Numbered from the stretch's first letter, positions 50,607 through 63,372 are shown. The stretch is DNA of 64,000 bases from Calliopsis andreniformis (GCF_051401765.1 NC_135064.1:24712001-24776000), one strand, 5' to 3'. A program made the numbers and translations. The notes: generated from the letters alone by a model not told the origin.

Positions 50607-53169
50607 ATGTTCAAGCACTTGCAAGTATTCGCCCTCTTCGCCATCGCTGCTGCTCTGGTACGTCCAAAATTTCCAATTTCACACGATCTCACACGAATTA
50701 CTTGAACAGTTATTTTTCTTACACAAGATATACATTTCTTTTCCATTAAAAATAAATAATTTAGTATAAATGAAACATTTAGTATTCAACAAATTTTCAT
50801 TATAGCGGAATACCTGTTTCCTAGTTATTTAAATTCAAACTTCAATTTATTACAATTATTAACACGCACATTTAAATATTCTTATATTATAAAATGTAGT
50901 ATTGTTCCTACAGTTTCTACATTAAACTGTTTATTTTTTATGTTATACTGAGGAATGTGTTACAAAATATGAATTTTAATCAATCTTTTGAATACAGGCT
51001 GTTCCAGTTGCCAACAATGGAGCCCAGACTAGCAGCGCGGTAAGCTATAATACTTACACATGTATTAAACAAGTTTCCCCATATATTTAATATTCAATAT
51101 TCAAATACTTCCTTTTTGCCTATGATTCGATATTAGACATTTGTTCATATGTCATCTTTTTTCTTAATTATATTCAATTACACGTTCGCAATTCAGTAAT
51201 AAAATATGCGGTTCCATGGCAGCTTAATCATGCTTCAAATCCTGCGTCCAATCATCTTACCGCAATTTAAATTAACAATTTTCAGGGAAATTCCGATGAC
51301 ACCATTGGAGGCCAAATCTCTGGCATCATCACTGATGTGCACGATATCATTGGTTCCGCTGAACAATTGTTAGAGGGTGGAGTAAAGGACATCGTGAACG
51401 AGACCTCGAAAGTTGCCCACGAAGTCGCACAGAATGTCAAAAACATTAAGAATGACGTAGAAAAAGTTATAGCCAACGTGACCAGTGAAGTCTCACAGTC
51501 CCTGAAGACCATCAACAATGACACCGCCAAGATCTTGAACGGCATGCTCAAAACCGCCAAAGGACAGTTAGCCGACTTCGAAGACCAGCTCAAGATGGTT
51601 GTAAATGACATCGAAACAGACATCTCCAAACTCTCCAAAGTTCCCCCGAAAGTTGTAGAGGATGTTAGGAACAAACTGGGAGAGCTTGTGAACGCTGCTG
51701 GTGACGCTTTACAAGCCGCCTCCGAAGCTGTAGAAAACAAGATCCACAGTGTGCTGGCTAACACTGGCAAAATCATTGAAGATGTAACAAACGGTACGGC
51801 GAACAAGTTGCAACATGTTGGACTGGCGATCTCAAGTGGTTTGAAGGGAGGAAAGAATGCAACCGCTGACGTAAAGAATCACACTAAAGATTTGGTAGAA
51901 ACAGCTAAAAACGAAACCACAACAATCGTCGGTGACGTTGCAAACATCATAGACCAGAACTTGCGCGACACTAAAGACAACGTTGACAAAATAGTTAACG
52001 TAGCCAAACAAGTTGTTAACAGTACAGTAAATGATATGACCAAAACCGCTGTCAAAATTCTGGATGGAATAGTAGACACTGGTGACACCGTCGGACATCA
52101 AGTAGCCGATCTTATTGACAACGGAATGAGTAAACTGCCCAATGCCACTGAAAGAATTGGTCTTTTCTTGAACGATACCATAGATACTGTGAACGACCAA
52201 ATTGAGCACATAATCGGAAACACTCACGAGGTTCTCATCAGTCTTTCGCAGAACAGTCAAGATATGCTAGAAAACGTTCTCCAGCTGGCATGCGAACTTA
52301 TTAATGGTACCGCTAACGACGTTAAGAGTGTCACCTTGAGGACAAACGCATTTTTGCACAACGTGACCGAAAGGATTATCAACCGCATTGGAGGAGTTCA
52401 AAACACAACGACCCATGTTCTGAAGGAGATCGGAGATGAAGTAGAATCGAAATTGGGATCTGTTAAGAAAGACATTGAAGGTTTACCCCTCGTACCAGCA
52501 TTCATCAAAAACACCGCCGCTGATCAGGTTGACCAAATCACTCGCAATGTGATCTCAGCTGTTAACACCTTCGAAGACACAGTGAAGAACACGCTGCAAG
52601 ATGTTTTGAAGCAGACTTCCATGATCGTGGACAACCTCAAAAGCTTGGCAGATGCAGGTACAAACGATGCCCAGGAGCAATCCCAGGCTGCTTTATCTAT
52701 GGTCAAGAACATATTTGAAAATTTGAACGAGAGTGCAGGCAGTGGCTTGAGGAACGTAGTCAATGCGCTGAACAGTGACACTAGCAATGCTGTGTCCTCG
52801 GCAACAAATATTCTGCACAAGATTATCGACAATGTTAGCCATGCTGCAGGTGGTCTCTTTGGTACAGCCAAAGACACCGTTCATAAAACTCTAAATGACG
52901 CAAAAAATATAGCTGACAATCTTCGCGACAATGTCAAGAAAGCAGGTAGCAGTGCGGCTGACGGTATTCATGATACTATCGGTAACGTTTTGGGAGCTGT
53001 TGGAAATGCTGTGCACGGCGTCACTTCAGACGCTACCGAAGTTGCCTCCAATGTCGTTAATGGCGTAAAGGGTGCTGTAGACAATACTGTAAACGGATTG
53101 GCAAATGTTGGAGAATCGGCAGCAAACGGCGTTTTGGACACTGTTGGCGGTCTTTTTGGTGGTCTTTAG
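50607..53169 (+). CDS. secreted, sequon-rich, all-helical protein of unknown family
   Basis: Three exons in phase 0 (50607-50657, 50998-51039, 51286-53169) give 658 aa. Residues 1-18 are a signal peptide (HLQVFALFAIAAALA). The rest is predicted continuous amphipathic helix with V/I/L spaced 3-4 residues apart (VAHEVAQNVKNIKNDVEKVI, TVNDQIEHIIGNTHEVL), few prolines, one cysteine (LACEL), no tryptophan and no tyrosine that I can find. About 15 N-glycosylation sequons are spread along it. The last 130 residues become Gly/Ala/Asn-rich with a repeated NxVxGVxxxV pattern ending GGLFGGL. I recognise no named family. It recalls coiled-coil silk or cocoon-type proteins, LEA-like helices or apolipoprotein-like helices, but the match to each is only in composition. 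The TATA promoter and signal peptide suggest abundant tissue-specific secretion. The stop codon is the last three bases of exon 3, directly before GTAACT, and two small 3' untranslated exons probably follow (53257-53298, then from 53410). Confidence 0.82.
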
Positions 53170-53568
53170 GTAACTAAATTATTCTATAAATAATAATTTT
53201 ACAGAAAATTACAATTTAAACACGAAAAAATAATTGTTAACTATTTTTTATTTCAGACGATGTCACCTGGCCATACACAAAGTCACGGTATTTTTAAGGT
53301 GACTACAATGCATTTTCTTTTTAAATAATTTGTATAGAAAATTAAAATATCGACATCTAAATGTACTTTAAAAAAATAACATATTCATTATTTGTACTTA
53401 TATTCACAGTTCCCATCTGCTGCCTGAATGAAGAACGGAAATACTCTAATGTGTAGGAGAGAATTCAGAAATCAAGAATTAAATCGCTAAATGACGAATT
53501 TTCCGAATATAAAGCATACAGTATTGGGAATTAAAATCCTTAATCCAAGAAAAGAAAGAACTTAAATG

Positions 53569-53574
53569 TTTATT
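53569..53574 (-). terminator. polyadenylation signal of the ZAD zinc-finger gene
   Basis: Minus-strand AATAAA lies about 107 bases after the stop codon of the zinc-finger gene and inside the 3' untranslated region of the plus-strand neighbour. Confidence 0.45.
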
Positions 53575-53638
53575 GTATTGGATTAATACTGACTTTGTTG
53601 AAACCAAAAGATTGCATATGTAACTGTTATTTGTTATG

Positions 53639-53658
53639 AATAAAAATTAATGAATAAA
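53639..53658 (+). terminator. polyadenylation signals of the secreted-protein gene
   Basis: Two AATAAA hexamers (53639-53644 and 53653-53658) lie about 230 bases into the last untranslated exon. Confidence 0.5.
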
Positions 53659-53680
53659 AATTCTTATTAATTAAATAATA

Positions 53681-55103
53681 TTAGTTTAAATTATTGAATG
53701 TTATGTTAGATTGCGGCTCCGACGATTGTAAATCGTTCCAGCAAGTCACTTCGGTCATTTCTAAATTTCCATCTTCTGTCAGTGTTAAAATTTGTTTCCC
53801 TGAATTATCTTTGAGCTTTATTGCTATGTCTGTGTCAGAGTTTGGCATTGTCATTATTGCAGAATTCGATGACTCGTTAATTTCTACAGGTTGTAAAACG
53901 CGTACATATATTGATTGACCAGTTGCAGGCGTACTATCTATAAATTAAGTATATTTTTACATTAAAAACATATTTCTTGCATATATTATTTTGTACAGTA
54001 AAATCCTTACCAGAAGTTAAAATATGTTGTATTGGTAGATTGTCTGAATTGGATAATCTTATTATAGGAATACTGTTACTATGATTTGGAATTTGTGATT
54101 CTGAATATGTTTGAATGGTCATAAGTGGTACATTTTGTTGCATTGTTTTATCCAAAATTGGAATGTTCATTATAGTGTCACTAAGATCTTTCATAGAAGA
54201 TTCTGTAAAATATTTGTAACATAATTTATTAAGTTAACAGGAAGTTGGCTTTTAAAACAATACAAAATTAAAATTGAATAGAACCTGCTTGCTCATCTTC
54301 AATTCCAGTTTGTTCATTTGAATGTTCTTTCAAATTGCAGTTGTGCAAATCTTGCTTATTTTCAAAGAAATATACACCACATTTATCACAAAATATTTTC
54401 TGTTTTATCTGATCTCTGTTATGATGTGCAACAAATGAATTATGAGGTGTTGTGTATTGACACTTATCACATTGCAACCAAACATTATTCTTTTTATTCT
54501 TAGTCTTTTCATTAATGTGAGAAGATAAAGTGATGTCCCTTTTTTTACCCTGACAACTGGTTGCTATTTGATTATTGCATTTTGTAATCTGTGGTGGTTG
54601 TGAACGTTTTTGCTTTTCATTATTGCCAAGGAGTTCTCCCTTTTCCAAAGAATATTTTTGTTCTAAGAATCTGAGAACATTATCTCGCAAATTACACATC
54701 TCAGATTCCAGTCTATCAAGCGTGTTAATAAGATTGGCACAACTTCTACAAATTACATCATCTTCTGATATTACTACCATGTATCTGTATTATATATACA
54801 AAAAATATTAAACTAAATGTTCTATCTACAGAAAAAATTATGATACTACCTTTCGCCAACTAATTCCCCAAGTTTTTCTATTACTCTAGATCTTGATGTT
54901 TGTGTCCTACAAGTGGCCAATGCATAATGACGCCCTTGGATTTTTGCATCGCATACAAAACATTGCAACTCTTCCGAATTTTTCGAATCGGGACAACTAA
55001 TCTCGATGTTGGAAACAGATACGTTTGTACAATTAGTAGTAATATCTTCAGGACAAATGTCATAATACTGTCCTATCGACAACATTGAAGATGTATTTGC
55101 CAT
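53681..55103 (-). CDS. ZAD-type C2H2 zinc-finger protein
   Basis: Four exons join in phase to 400 aa: 55103-54850, 54784-54285, 54202-54011, 53937-53681. The N-terminal half has a CxxC (QCFVCDAKIQG, about residue 50) followed about 55 residues later by a second CxxC (DVICRSCANLI) and a leucine-rich helix. This is the arrangement of the insect ZAD (zinc-finger-associated) dimerisation domain. Two C2H2-like units follow: LQCDKCQYTTPHNSFVAHHN and FCDKCGVYFFENKQDLHNC, the latter ending in His-Asn-Cys. The remainder is acidic and polar with hydrophobic patches (IPIIRLSN, YVRVLQPVEI) and could be an activation or interaction region. ZAD proteins are mostly arthropod transcription factors, often involved in chromatin organisation. 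Only two fingers is fewer than usual, so DNA binding may be weak or depend on dimerisation. The gene is tail-to-tail with the secreted-protein gene. Confidence 0.75.
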
Positions 55104-56306
55104 TTAGTAAATGATAATAATTATTTTTATGTTAAAAATCAAGGTTAGAACACAGGAACGGGGAATGTAAAATGTATTATTTGCAAGAAGTTAATACGAA
55201 ATAAGAAATCTATGCGTAGTTGTATTATGAGAATTACACTCTACTTTTTTCTTTCATATTTCGCGACATAAAGACTGAATTATTATATTTATATAACATA
55301 AACTTTTGCTCATTTCATGACAAAAAAATTAAATGTTATGCCATCTCGTGAAGGTTAATGAAAGTATAAAAAAATGATTAAGACAGTGAATGAGATTGAA
55401 GTCGAAAAGAAGAATAAAGTAATTTGTTCAACTGAAAACTTGTACATGTAATGTATAGATGCTACCTATACATATTCAAGTACTCGAATAGAGTAGATTT
55501 CCATGATATAAATCCAAAACAATCCAGATACTGAACTACTCAGACTCGACTATGAAGTCCGCATAAGATCTCTATCCTTATTACATCTAAACTACAGGCA
55601 AATAAGCACAGAGAATAAAATACAATAAAATATTATATAATAGTATTTATTATACTTATTTCTACACGATAAGATTTACCGAATTTATTATACGGCCACT
55701 TATATTAAGAATTACAAATCGATATTCATTGTTTCCCAAAGATATATCATCAAACAATTATGTGATACACAAATAATCGCTACTTTTACACAACTATACT
55801 TAAGATACTTGTACGAATAATTTCCTTTACAATTTCTGCTGACATTAATGTCACTAAATGTGCGTACATAGTGACTTTTTTGAATTACAAAGGAATTGAA
55901 CATCTCATACACTTTATAATATCGAGTGTACATTTCAAACATGTCCAATAATTAATAAACGAAACATAAATCGAATTATGTTTGATCCCGTTAAATTGCT
56001 GCTCTTCGCTAACTTTATATGAAACTATACTAATTTCAAACTTTTCTACAAACACGACACTTGACCGGTCAATATCTACAACAAATTCATAAAAAACGAA
56101 AACTATTACTGTACATACTTCTGTCTTTGCGAGCTTCATTAAAAACAATTATATAACTTCGTAAAAATAATTCAATCAAGTAATATAAAACGCTAATCGT
56201 AAGCTGTTTAAGATTAGCATCTGTAAACTTTTACACATATACTAGGGGAAAAACGATAAAAAAACTTATCAGGATATGATTGAAACGTACTAATAATTCT
56301 TGGACT
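55104..56306 (-). other. 3' untranslated region of the PEP-like gene and spacer
   Basis: The stretch is AT-rich and non-coding between two genes on the same strand. A minus-strand AATAAA at 55646-55651 could end the PEP-like transcript. The open frames are short and unremarkable. The promoter of the ZAD gene should lie in the first few hundred bases. Confidence 0.4.
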
Positions 56307-59300
56307 TTAGATATCTATCTTTTCAAGTTTTACTTTTGGCTCTTGCTTCTTTACGGTTTCTTTTTCATCTATTTCATTTTTCTCATTCTCCCTCTCTTTA
56401 TCCTTCCCAATTTTCTTTTCTGAATTACGGAAACGATCGTAACGAGAATCTTCATCATCGCTTGATTTACCACCTGCCTCTGTTTCTCTTAAAATATCCC
56501 CTAAATCTTTGTCAACATCGTCCCACAATTTATCGCCACTGTCACCTGGATAATCGTCGTCATCATCTTCTTCAGCCTGCCCATTTTTGTTATCCTTCGT
56601 ATTCTTCTCTGATTCAGATATATTTAATTTTGGCTCAGTTTTTATCGAAGAACCAGATTCGTTAGTATTAATACTATCAGTTGTGGTTGTCAATAATGCA
56701 TTGTTTGCAGATGGTACTTCAGAATTAGTTGGAGATTTAGCGTTCTCCGTAGTATTAATGGCATTTGGTGTAGAAGTAGCATTGGCAGATGACGATGATT
56801 GTAAATGTATTCTCTCTGCTTGTCTACGTAATGCTTTATCGTCATTATCTCGCACATACCTATGTAACATATTTAAATAATGAGTATGTTTAAATTACGC
56901 GAAAATAAATAGATTTTTAAATTTCACGATTCATACCGTTTGAGGTGACTTCTTGTTGAACAATGGAGTGCTATCGCCCTTTCGCTATTTTCACTACGCG
57001 GCAGATATACCTTACATAATTCGCAGAATTGTACTTCAACACGTTTTATGTATTCCGCTCCAACCTTGATCATCTGCTTGCTCTTCGGTTTCTTTTCCGC
57101 ATCATTTGTACCCTCGTTTTCCGTTTTTTCTTTCTTTTTTTCAGTCGACTCTTCATCTTCTGCTATAAATTGATCATGCAGTAACTCTCCAAAAGGTTAG
57201 AAATCATTCAATTATATCCAACGTACCGTCAACATCACCCACAGAGTCCAAAGTCATGAAATTATCGAGATTAACTTCCTTGTCATCTTCTTCGGGTCCG
57301 CTTGAATCAGCTTCAGCTTCACCATTGCCGGCGTTCATTCTTTCCTTTAACGCGCTTTTCCTCTGAAGAGAATAAGTGACGGAAATATATTAACGTGTTA
57401 ACCATTGTTAAGCGTCTTGAAAAAGACAATACCTTAATGTGATCCAAAGAGCACACGTGAGTTTCAAACAACATTGGCGATCGAAATTGGATACGACAGA
57501 TACGGCAAAATGGAGTGAGGAATCTCTTCATTTGACGATGAGAGTCTGATAGTTGATGCACAGCTTTAAGAGAGCGATAGTTAAGCTTGCAAATGGGACA
57601 GAACATGGTACGAGAAGGTAAAGTACCACGCGCTGCATCACGTGTCTCCACGCGTCGTTGCTCTTGTCGTTGCAAGACTCGCATACGAGTCAGAGTGGCT
57701 TTATGTTGAGAAGCGATTCGCCTCATCGCAGCACTGTGGCGACCGGAGTACAAATGTAGCGAGTACTCTTTGAAAGTAACACTCCTGTGAGCACAGTGTG
57801 GGCAAGTTAATTTAATGAACTTCCTTCCGTCCCTTCTACTAGGCAATTCTTCAGAACCAGTATTTCTACCATGCTCTCCTTTTTCATTTTCGTCCCTTTC
57901 TTCGTCATCACCATCGTCTTCATCATCCTGAAAATGTATGTAACAAACGGGTTCATTATACTGTAATAATTCTCATAAAATTGATAAAAATTAGATAAAA
58001 ACTGTTTTACCTCATGCTTTCGATCATCATCTTCTTCTTTCACCTCATCTTCCTTTTCTTCTTCGTCTTCAGTATTTTGCCTTTCCCGATCTTGTTTCTC
58101 TTTCTTTCTTTTCTCATCTTTTTTCTTTTTCTCTTCCTCCTCTTCATCTTCTTCATCGTCACGTTCATGTGGCTGAATTAACGTCGATAAATGTTATAGT
58201 AAGTATCTGCTATCTTTAATAGCCGTACACGTTACAAAATGATAGGGGCAAATATGCTAGCAGTCTTATCGAGTTACCTTTTCATCATCATCCCAATTAC
58301 TCTTGTTATCATCATCTTCTTCATCGTCATCGGAAAATTCAGCGTTAATAGCTTTGGTCATCTCTCTATCCTTGTCCTTCATGCTGGTTCCTGATCCTGA
58401 CTCCTTTTTACTTCCGGATAGCCTAGTAGTACCGCTACTAATGACACAGCAATTTTGTTTTGATTTACATTATTTCCCTTCGTCTTGTTCTGGTTCCTTT
58501 GTCTTTCATTACATCATCAACCAAAAGTTTTTATATTTTTTTTCTTAGTTGTTATATAACAAATATCGCGACAGTATTTCTTTCTTTTTATCCCCCATAA
58601 TGAATGCATTTCGTATTGCAATAAAGGTCTTTAACTATTTCAGCCTTTTTGCATTGCATTGTGCTCTTTGTCTTCGCATTTTCGCGCTTTTAAAAGTGTA
58701 CATGTAAGAAACAACGTTCTTATACTGGCTTTTAGTCACCGCTATTACGTATAAGAATGATTAAACAATGGATCTCGTAAAGTACAAGTATTATAGTAGT
58801 TCTCGTATCAAAATTAATTACGTATCGTACATACATAGTTTCAATGATACGCACATTAATTTGCATTTATGCGTATCAGAATCGATTTCCCTTTTCTATT
58901 AGAACCCTGCGAAAAGTTTGCCTCTCGACAGTACAATATTATATATTGGTTTCGTGCGATCATTTGTGTCATGTTTTTTTTTTTATATACTTTTGTTTTC
59001 TTTTTACCATTTATGTCTATCATCGTCTCGACTCTCATTGTCATTATAGTCAGATATATGTATATGTATATAGTCAGTTCATTCACTGACAAATATAAGC
59101 AAGCAGGCTACTAGGACGGTATTTGGCGGTTTGGTAAGTGATTTATGAATTTTAATTACCTCCTGCGCATTTTGGTAGTGGTCATGCGCACACGCTGGAT
59201 GTAGTCTCGCGATCGCGATCCTAGCAGCTTGCGTCGATAGTCGAGCGAGTGCAGAGTACGCTTGCGAGCCATGACGACGTCCGATCGAGAGCTCATGCGA

Positions 59301-61834
59301 TGGAATCCACCCCCTCTGCCGCTGCCGCGTGTGGAAATGCGACCTCTGTAGTTTGAGCTTTGATGCGATATTCGCCCTCGGCTCGAGGTATATCTTTGAG
59401 TTGGAGGTGCCATTTCGCTAATCCGAGGGGGTGGTGGAGGTGCATAGCTCCGTGACGCTGAATGACGGTCCTCTGAGCGATGGTATGACGAGGCACGCTC
59501 GCTCTGTCTCTTGTCCTCATACACGGCCGAGGATGATGATCCCTTATTGTCGTCATATGGTGTTGACGTTGACGAACCACCGTACGACGAAGAATACCTC
59601 TGTGAGCCGCTACCGCTACCTCCACCCTGCCAAATCAAATTCAATTGTGCTCCTTCCCATTGTATTTTTCTCTCTTTTTCCTGCCCATCGTCTTTTACTC
59701 TAGCATACATTTCTCCCTATTTTGTTCCCTCCTATCACATATATTTATCCTCCATACAGATACATCTCTCTAATTCCATACTCTGTTCTTTCCTTTGCGT
59801 TCCCTCATATTTAACTTTCTTAGTGCCAATCGCTTAGTATTAAAATCATCCAACATTTGCACCGTTACGGTCACTACACCCATTCCCGTTGGATCACCAA
59901 ATTATATAGATTTTACATTCCCTAAAGCTTAAAAGCCACCTAAGTTACCATGTTTTTATCTCTCACGTCTCAAACAGAAATAACTCTGCATACCGGTTTT
60001 TTTGTAGTTTATTTTACAGTGAAAACGATCGTTATTTTTTTCAAAAAATGTAATAGTATTCTTGCCATTTCGTTCGTTGACACGATCTCTGAATAGTAGC
60101 TATAATCAGTATTTGCTTCCTTGAAGGTATCGAATGAAACTGAATTCTGTATAATTCTCTATTTAACTGCCGATAGACCTTTCCAATTTGAATGATATTA
60201 AAAACGGATACTTGTGTTTTTATACATACTCTTATTTGTAAAGCACTCTTTCATATGTTCTATGTCTCGTATATGCTTATATGGATCAAGGAATCAAATA
60301 AAAGTAATAAAATTGTAGTTCTAATGATTATGTCCTTGTACAGTTTTCTTTAAGGGGAAAGTATGATGGAAAATGCTTTGTGTACTTCCGTTGCTTATAT
60401 AAAGCTTTCCAGCATATATTCTAGCATCAAAGTTTACCTCTAGGTACATGGTAAAGTATATAGAAAAGGCTGATGGTTTCTCGGTCATTCTTAATCAAAC
60501 GTAACATAGGATGCATGATCCTTTATATTGGAAAGGTCTATGATTACTTTGATATTACTGACAATTTCATTATTTCCAATAAATAGTATTAACTGACGCA
60601 ATTTGGAAAACTGCACAAGGCATGGTTTTGTTAGAAATTTCTGCGATGCGGCAATGCAGGGACGCTGTCAATGTTTCGATAACTGATCTGCATTGTGCAG
60701 GGAAGTTGGTTCAGTTGCACGTGCTGTTATACACAGAGAACAATACAGATGTAATGCCAGCATTTTAAAATTCATACTTTTCTATATATATGTATATATA
60801 TATATATATCTATTCATCTGTTCACTCTGATATTTTTCAGGTTGTTCTCGTAATGCAACTGTGTGCAGGTAATAAAAGTACCATCTAGGTGTATTTCATC
60901 TTTTAATTATGTGATGTTTTCGCAGTGTTCCACCAGTAGTGTCCCAACGCAAAAAGAATGGGTGTTCAAGTAGCCGTTGGCTCGTCGCTTGAAAGGAAAG
61001 TATGACGACTTATGAATGCCTTGCCTACTATTTTTATGATTTTTTTCTTTTTTTAAAAATAAATATAAATATTGAGACGAGTGTCCTGAAAATACTTTTT
61101 ACATAGAACTGAATATTTTACATTTTATACTAAAACTTTTTGAAGAAAAACTTTCAGGACCATCGTTCACTCATCTTATGTAATGAAAAATTTAATAAGT
61201 TTCTGTGAAGCAGGGCTTTCAAGATGGCAAATCAGTTCTTGACCACAGCACGGCAGGAAATTGAAACAAAGTAGACTAGTGCTTACTTCAAATATGTCTT
61301 GTAATGAAAATATCACAACGCAGATATTATAAAATACATACCTGGTAAGAATCACTTCTCATCCTTTTACGGGTTGAATCGCTTGACGATCGATGCTCAT
61401 CTCTGCCAGAATAAGAATCCTAAGAAATAAAACACATTTGACAACACAAACTTGCATACATTTAATTATCAACTTCTTTGCATACTTACCCTAGGTCTTT
61501 TATAGCTGTTCGAATGCTCACCTCTTCCCCCTCTGCTAGAATATCTTTCAGATCCTCCTATTACGAATATAAATATTTTTTAACATTACCGGTTACATGT
61601 TTAAGTCAATTTATAAAGAACCACAAACTTTAACTAACCAGAATTATATTTTGAACGAGAATCATAACTGGTTGTTGAATATTTAAATCTTCCTCCTCTA
61701 GAAGAGGAGTAACCTCCTCTGCTAGACATATTTCCTCCTGTGGATCCACTATTCCATTCATTTCCACTACCACCACCTCGTCCTCTATAAGAACTACCTC
61801 CGCGAGAATTAAACCCACGGCCACGAGAACTCAT
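56307..61834 (-). CDS. Pep: matrin-type zinc-finger protein resembling PEP (protein on ecdysone puffs)
   Basis: Ten coding exons join in phase to 846 aa: 61834-61639, 61557-61490, 61419-61342, 59626-59160, 58437-58278, 58172-58011, 57927-57433, 57362-57227, 57162-56937, 56859-56307. Residues 1-230 are RGG/SRGG- and Ser/Tyr-rich, as in RNA-binding proteins. An acidic Asp/Glu/Lys region follows (about 290-400). Fingers come next: LTCPHCAHRSVTFKEYSLHL with a GRH end (about 418), FCPICKLNYRS, FCRICRIQFRSPMLFETHVC, and FCELCKVYLPRSENSERAIA with a distal H-x-H end. The motif DNFMTLDSVGDVD sits before the last finger, and the tail is acidic with Lys/Glu repeats. The finger order, RGG head and acidic tail match insect PEP, an hnRNP-associated nuclear protein at active puffs; CIZ1 or matrin-3-like proteins are the alternatives. 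The ATG lies 10 bases inside exon 2; an untranslated first exon ends at 63373. Confidence 0.8.
59627..61341 (-). other. 1.7-kb intron of the PEP-like gene
   Basis: It is bounded by CCAG|GTATGT (exon end 61342) and TTTGGCAG (exon start 59626), phase 0. The reading frame of the following exon stays open about 84 bases into the intron, so a longer exon is possible. It contains a TA run at about 60787-60810. No other exon is recognised. Confidence 0.45.
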
Positions 61835-63372
61835 ACTAGAGCTATAAAAGAAAAAACAGTAATTTTAAAATATTTTGAAGTTTTACTTATAATTATTACT
61901 GTTATTGTGCATTTCTTAAATAACAGGATCATTGATTTCTTGAGTAATACATTTATAATTAACAGGCAGAAACAAATGTAGCATAGTTGCGTAATGATGC
62001 AATATGCATTTCTTAAAGATTAAAATTTATGTAAATACACATTCTTTTAAATAGATAAATAAAAAACATATGTCAGTTGAATCATGTAATATTGAACTTA
62101 AAAGTATTTTGATCAATTTTAACAATACAAAAAATGTTTGACTCAAACAGATATATAACTCTAAAAAACAAATAGCATAATATAGATAACTTACTTCACA
62201 GTTAGAATTGGCAACACTTTAGTTATTTAAACTTTATCTGATGCAAGTGGAACATGACTACTTATGGCTTTCATAAAAAACAATCATCATTATTTGCCTT
62301 ACTAGACTAAACTTTTTTTACATGCATATTCTTTTCATGTTCTTGAAAAAATATTAATTACTTTTATACTAAATAAATGACTGTGTATATCTGCACAAAC
62401 AAATATATAAAGTAACTGTTACATAATACATAAATTTAATAAAGCAAAATCCTATAGTATTAAAATTTATAAGCATATGGTCTAGACTATTACCAACCTG
62501 TATTTAATGTAGCTGTAACTCATAATTATGACTTACAGGTGAGTTATAGGTGAGTCAGAAATGATGTCAATAGTCTATAGACAAAACAGGAATGTTTATA
62601 TATTACGTTAAATCATTTATACAGGTTCAGGGAATATCAGTATATCTATTATAGTCCCTAATATTTGTTTTACATTTTAAATACTTAATAAACATCATCT
62701 ATAAAACAATCACAAGAAGATTGTTGTGTAAAGTACATAATTAAATCTAAATATTTGATTTCTTAGAATCATTAACATAATCATAACATTATCATGCAAT
62801 ATTCTTATGATATGTCTATTTAATGATAGTTAAGTTCGTAAAATATATTCATAGAATAGAACAATTTTAAAATAATTTATTAATCATTTTGCCACACTTC
62901 ATTGCCACCACACTTAAGACCTGCACATCATTTTGCAAGAATAATCGTTTCTACTATTATCTACTTGAAGTATCAAGGGATACTGTATAATTTTTTCTTA
63001 TTAGTAAAAGTATGAACACACTGCGATTACAATTATTACATTACGATACGTGTATTTCGTCTAAATACAATTAAGAGAAGCACGATTTAGAAGTATTTCC
63101 TTCGCGATTGCACAGCTCCGGTATCACTACTGCGGCATATATTTGCATTTAACAAATGCAATTTATAAGCATTTTGCACAAAAATACGCGATAAAAATGT
63201 TTCTATGTTGAAATGCGAAGCTTTCAATAAAATCGAACACGTTTTCGTTACGGAGATCAATAACTTAATTCTCTATTCTCAAAAATTTAATGGCTTCGCT
63301 ATACGGAAATTTTGAAAAATATATAATCGTTCATCACCGAAAATGCATACTTGTTACCTAAACGAGACTTAC
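61835..63372 (-). other. first intron of the PEP-like gene, within the 5' untranslated region
   Basis: The donor GGCAAG|GTAAGTC is at 63373-63372 and the acceptor TTTTATAG ends 10 bases before the start codon. The sequence is strongly AT-rich with no coding features. Confidence 0.5.

Noticed and set aside
51282..52877. Minus-strand frames of 117-174 codons over the secreted-protein exon
   Set aside because: They are antisense shadows of a strongly patterned coding exon and have no independent start or splice context.
55712..56148. Minus-strand frames of 78-87 codons after the PEP-like gene
   Set aside because: They lie in the expected 3' untranslated region and look random.
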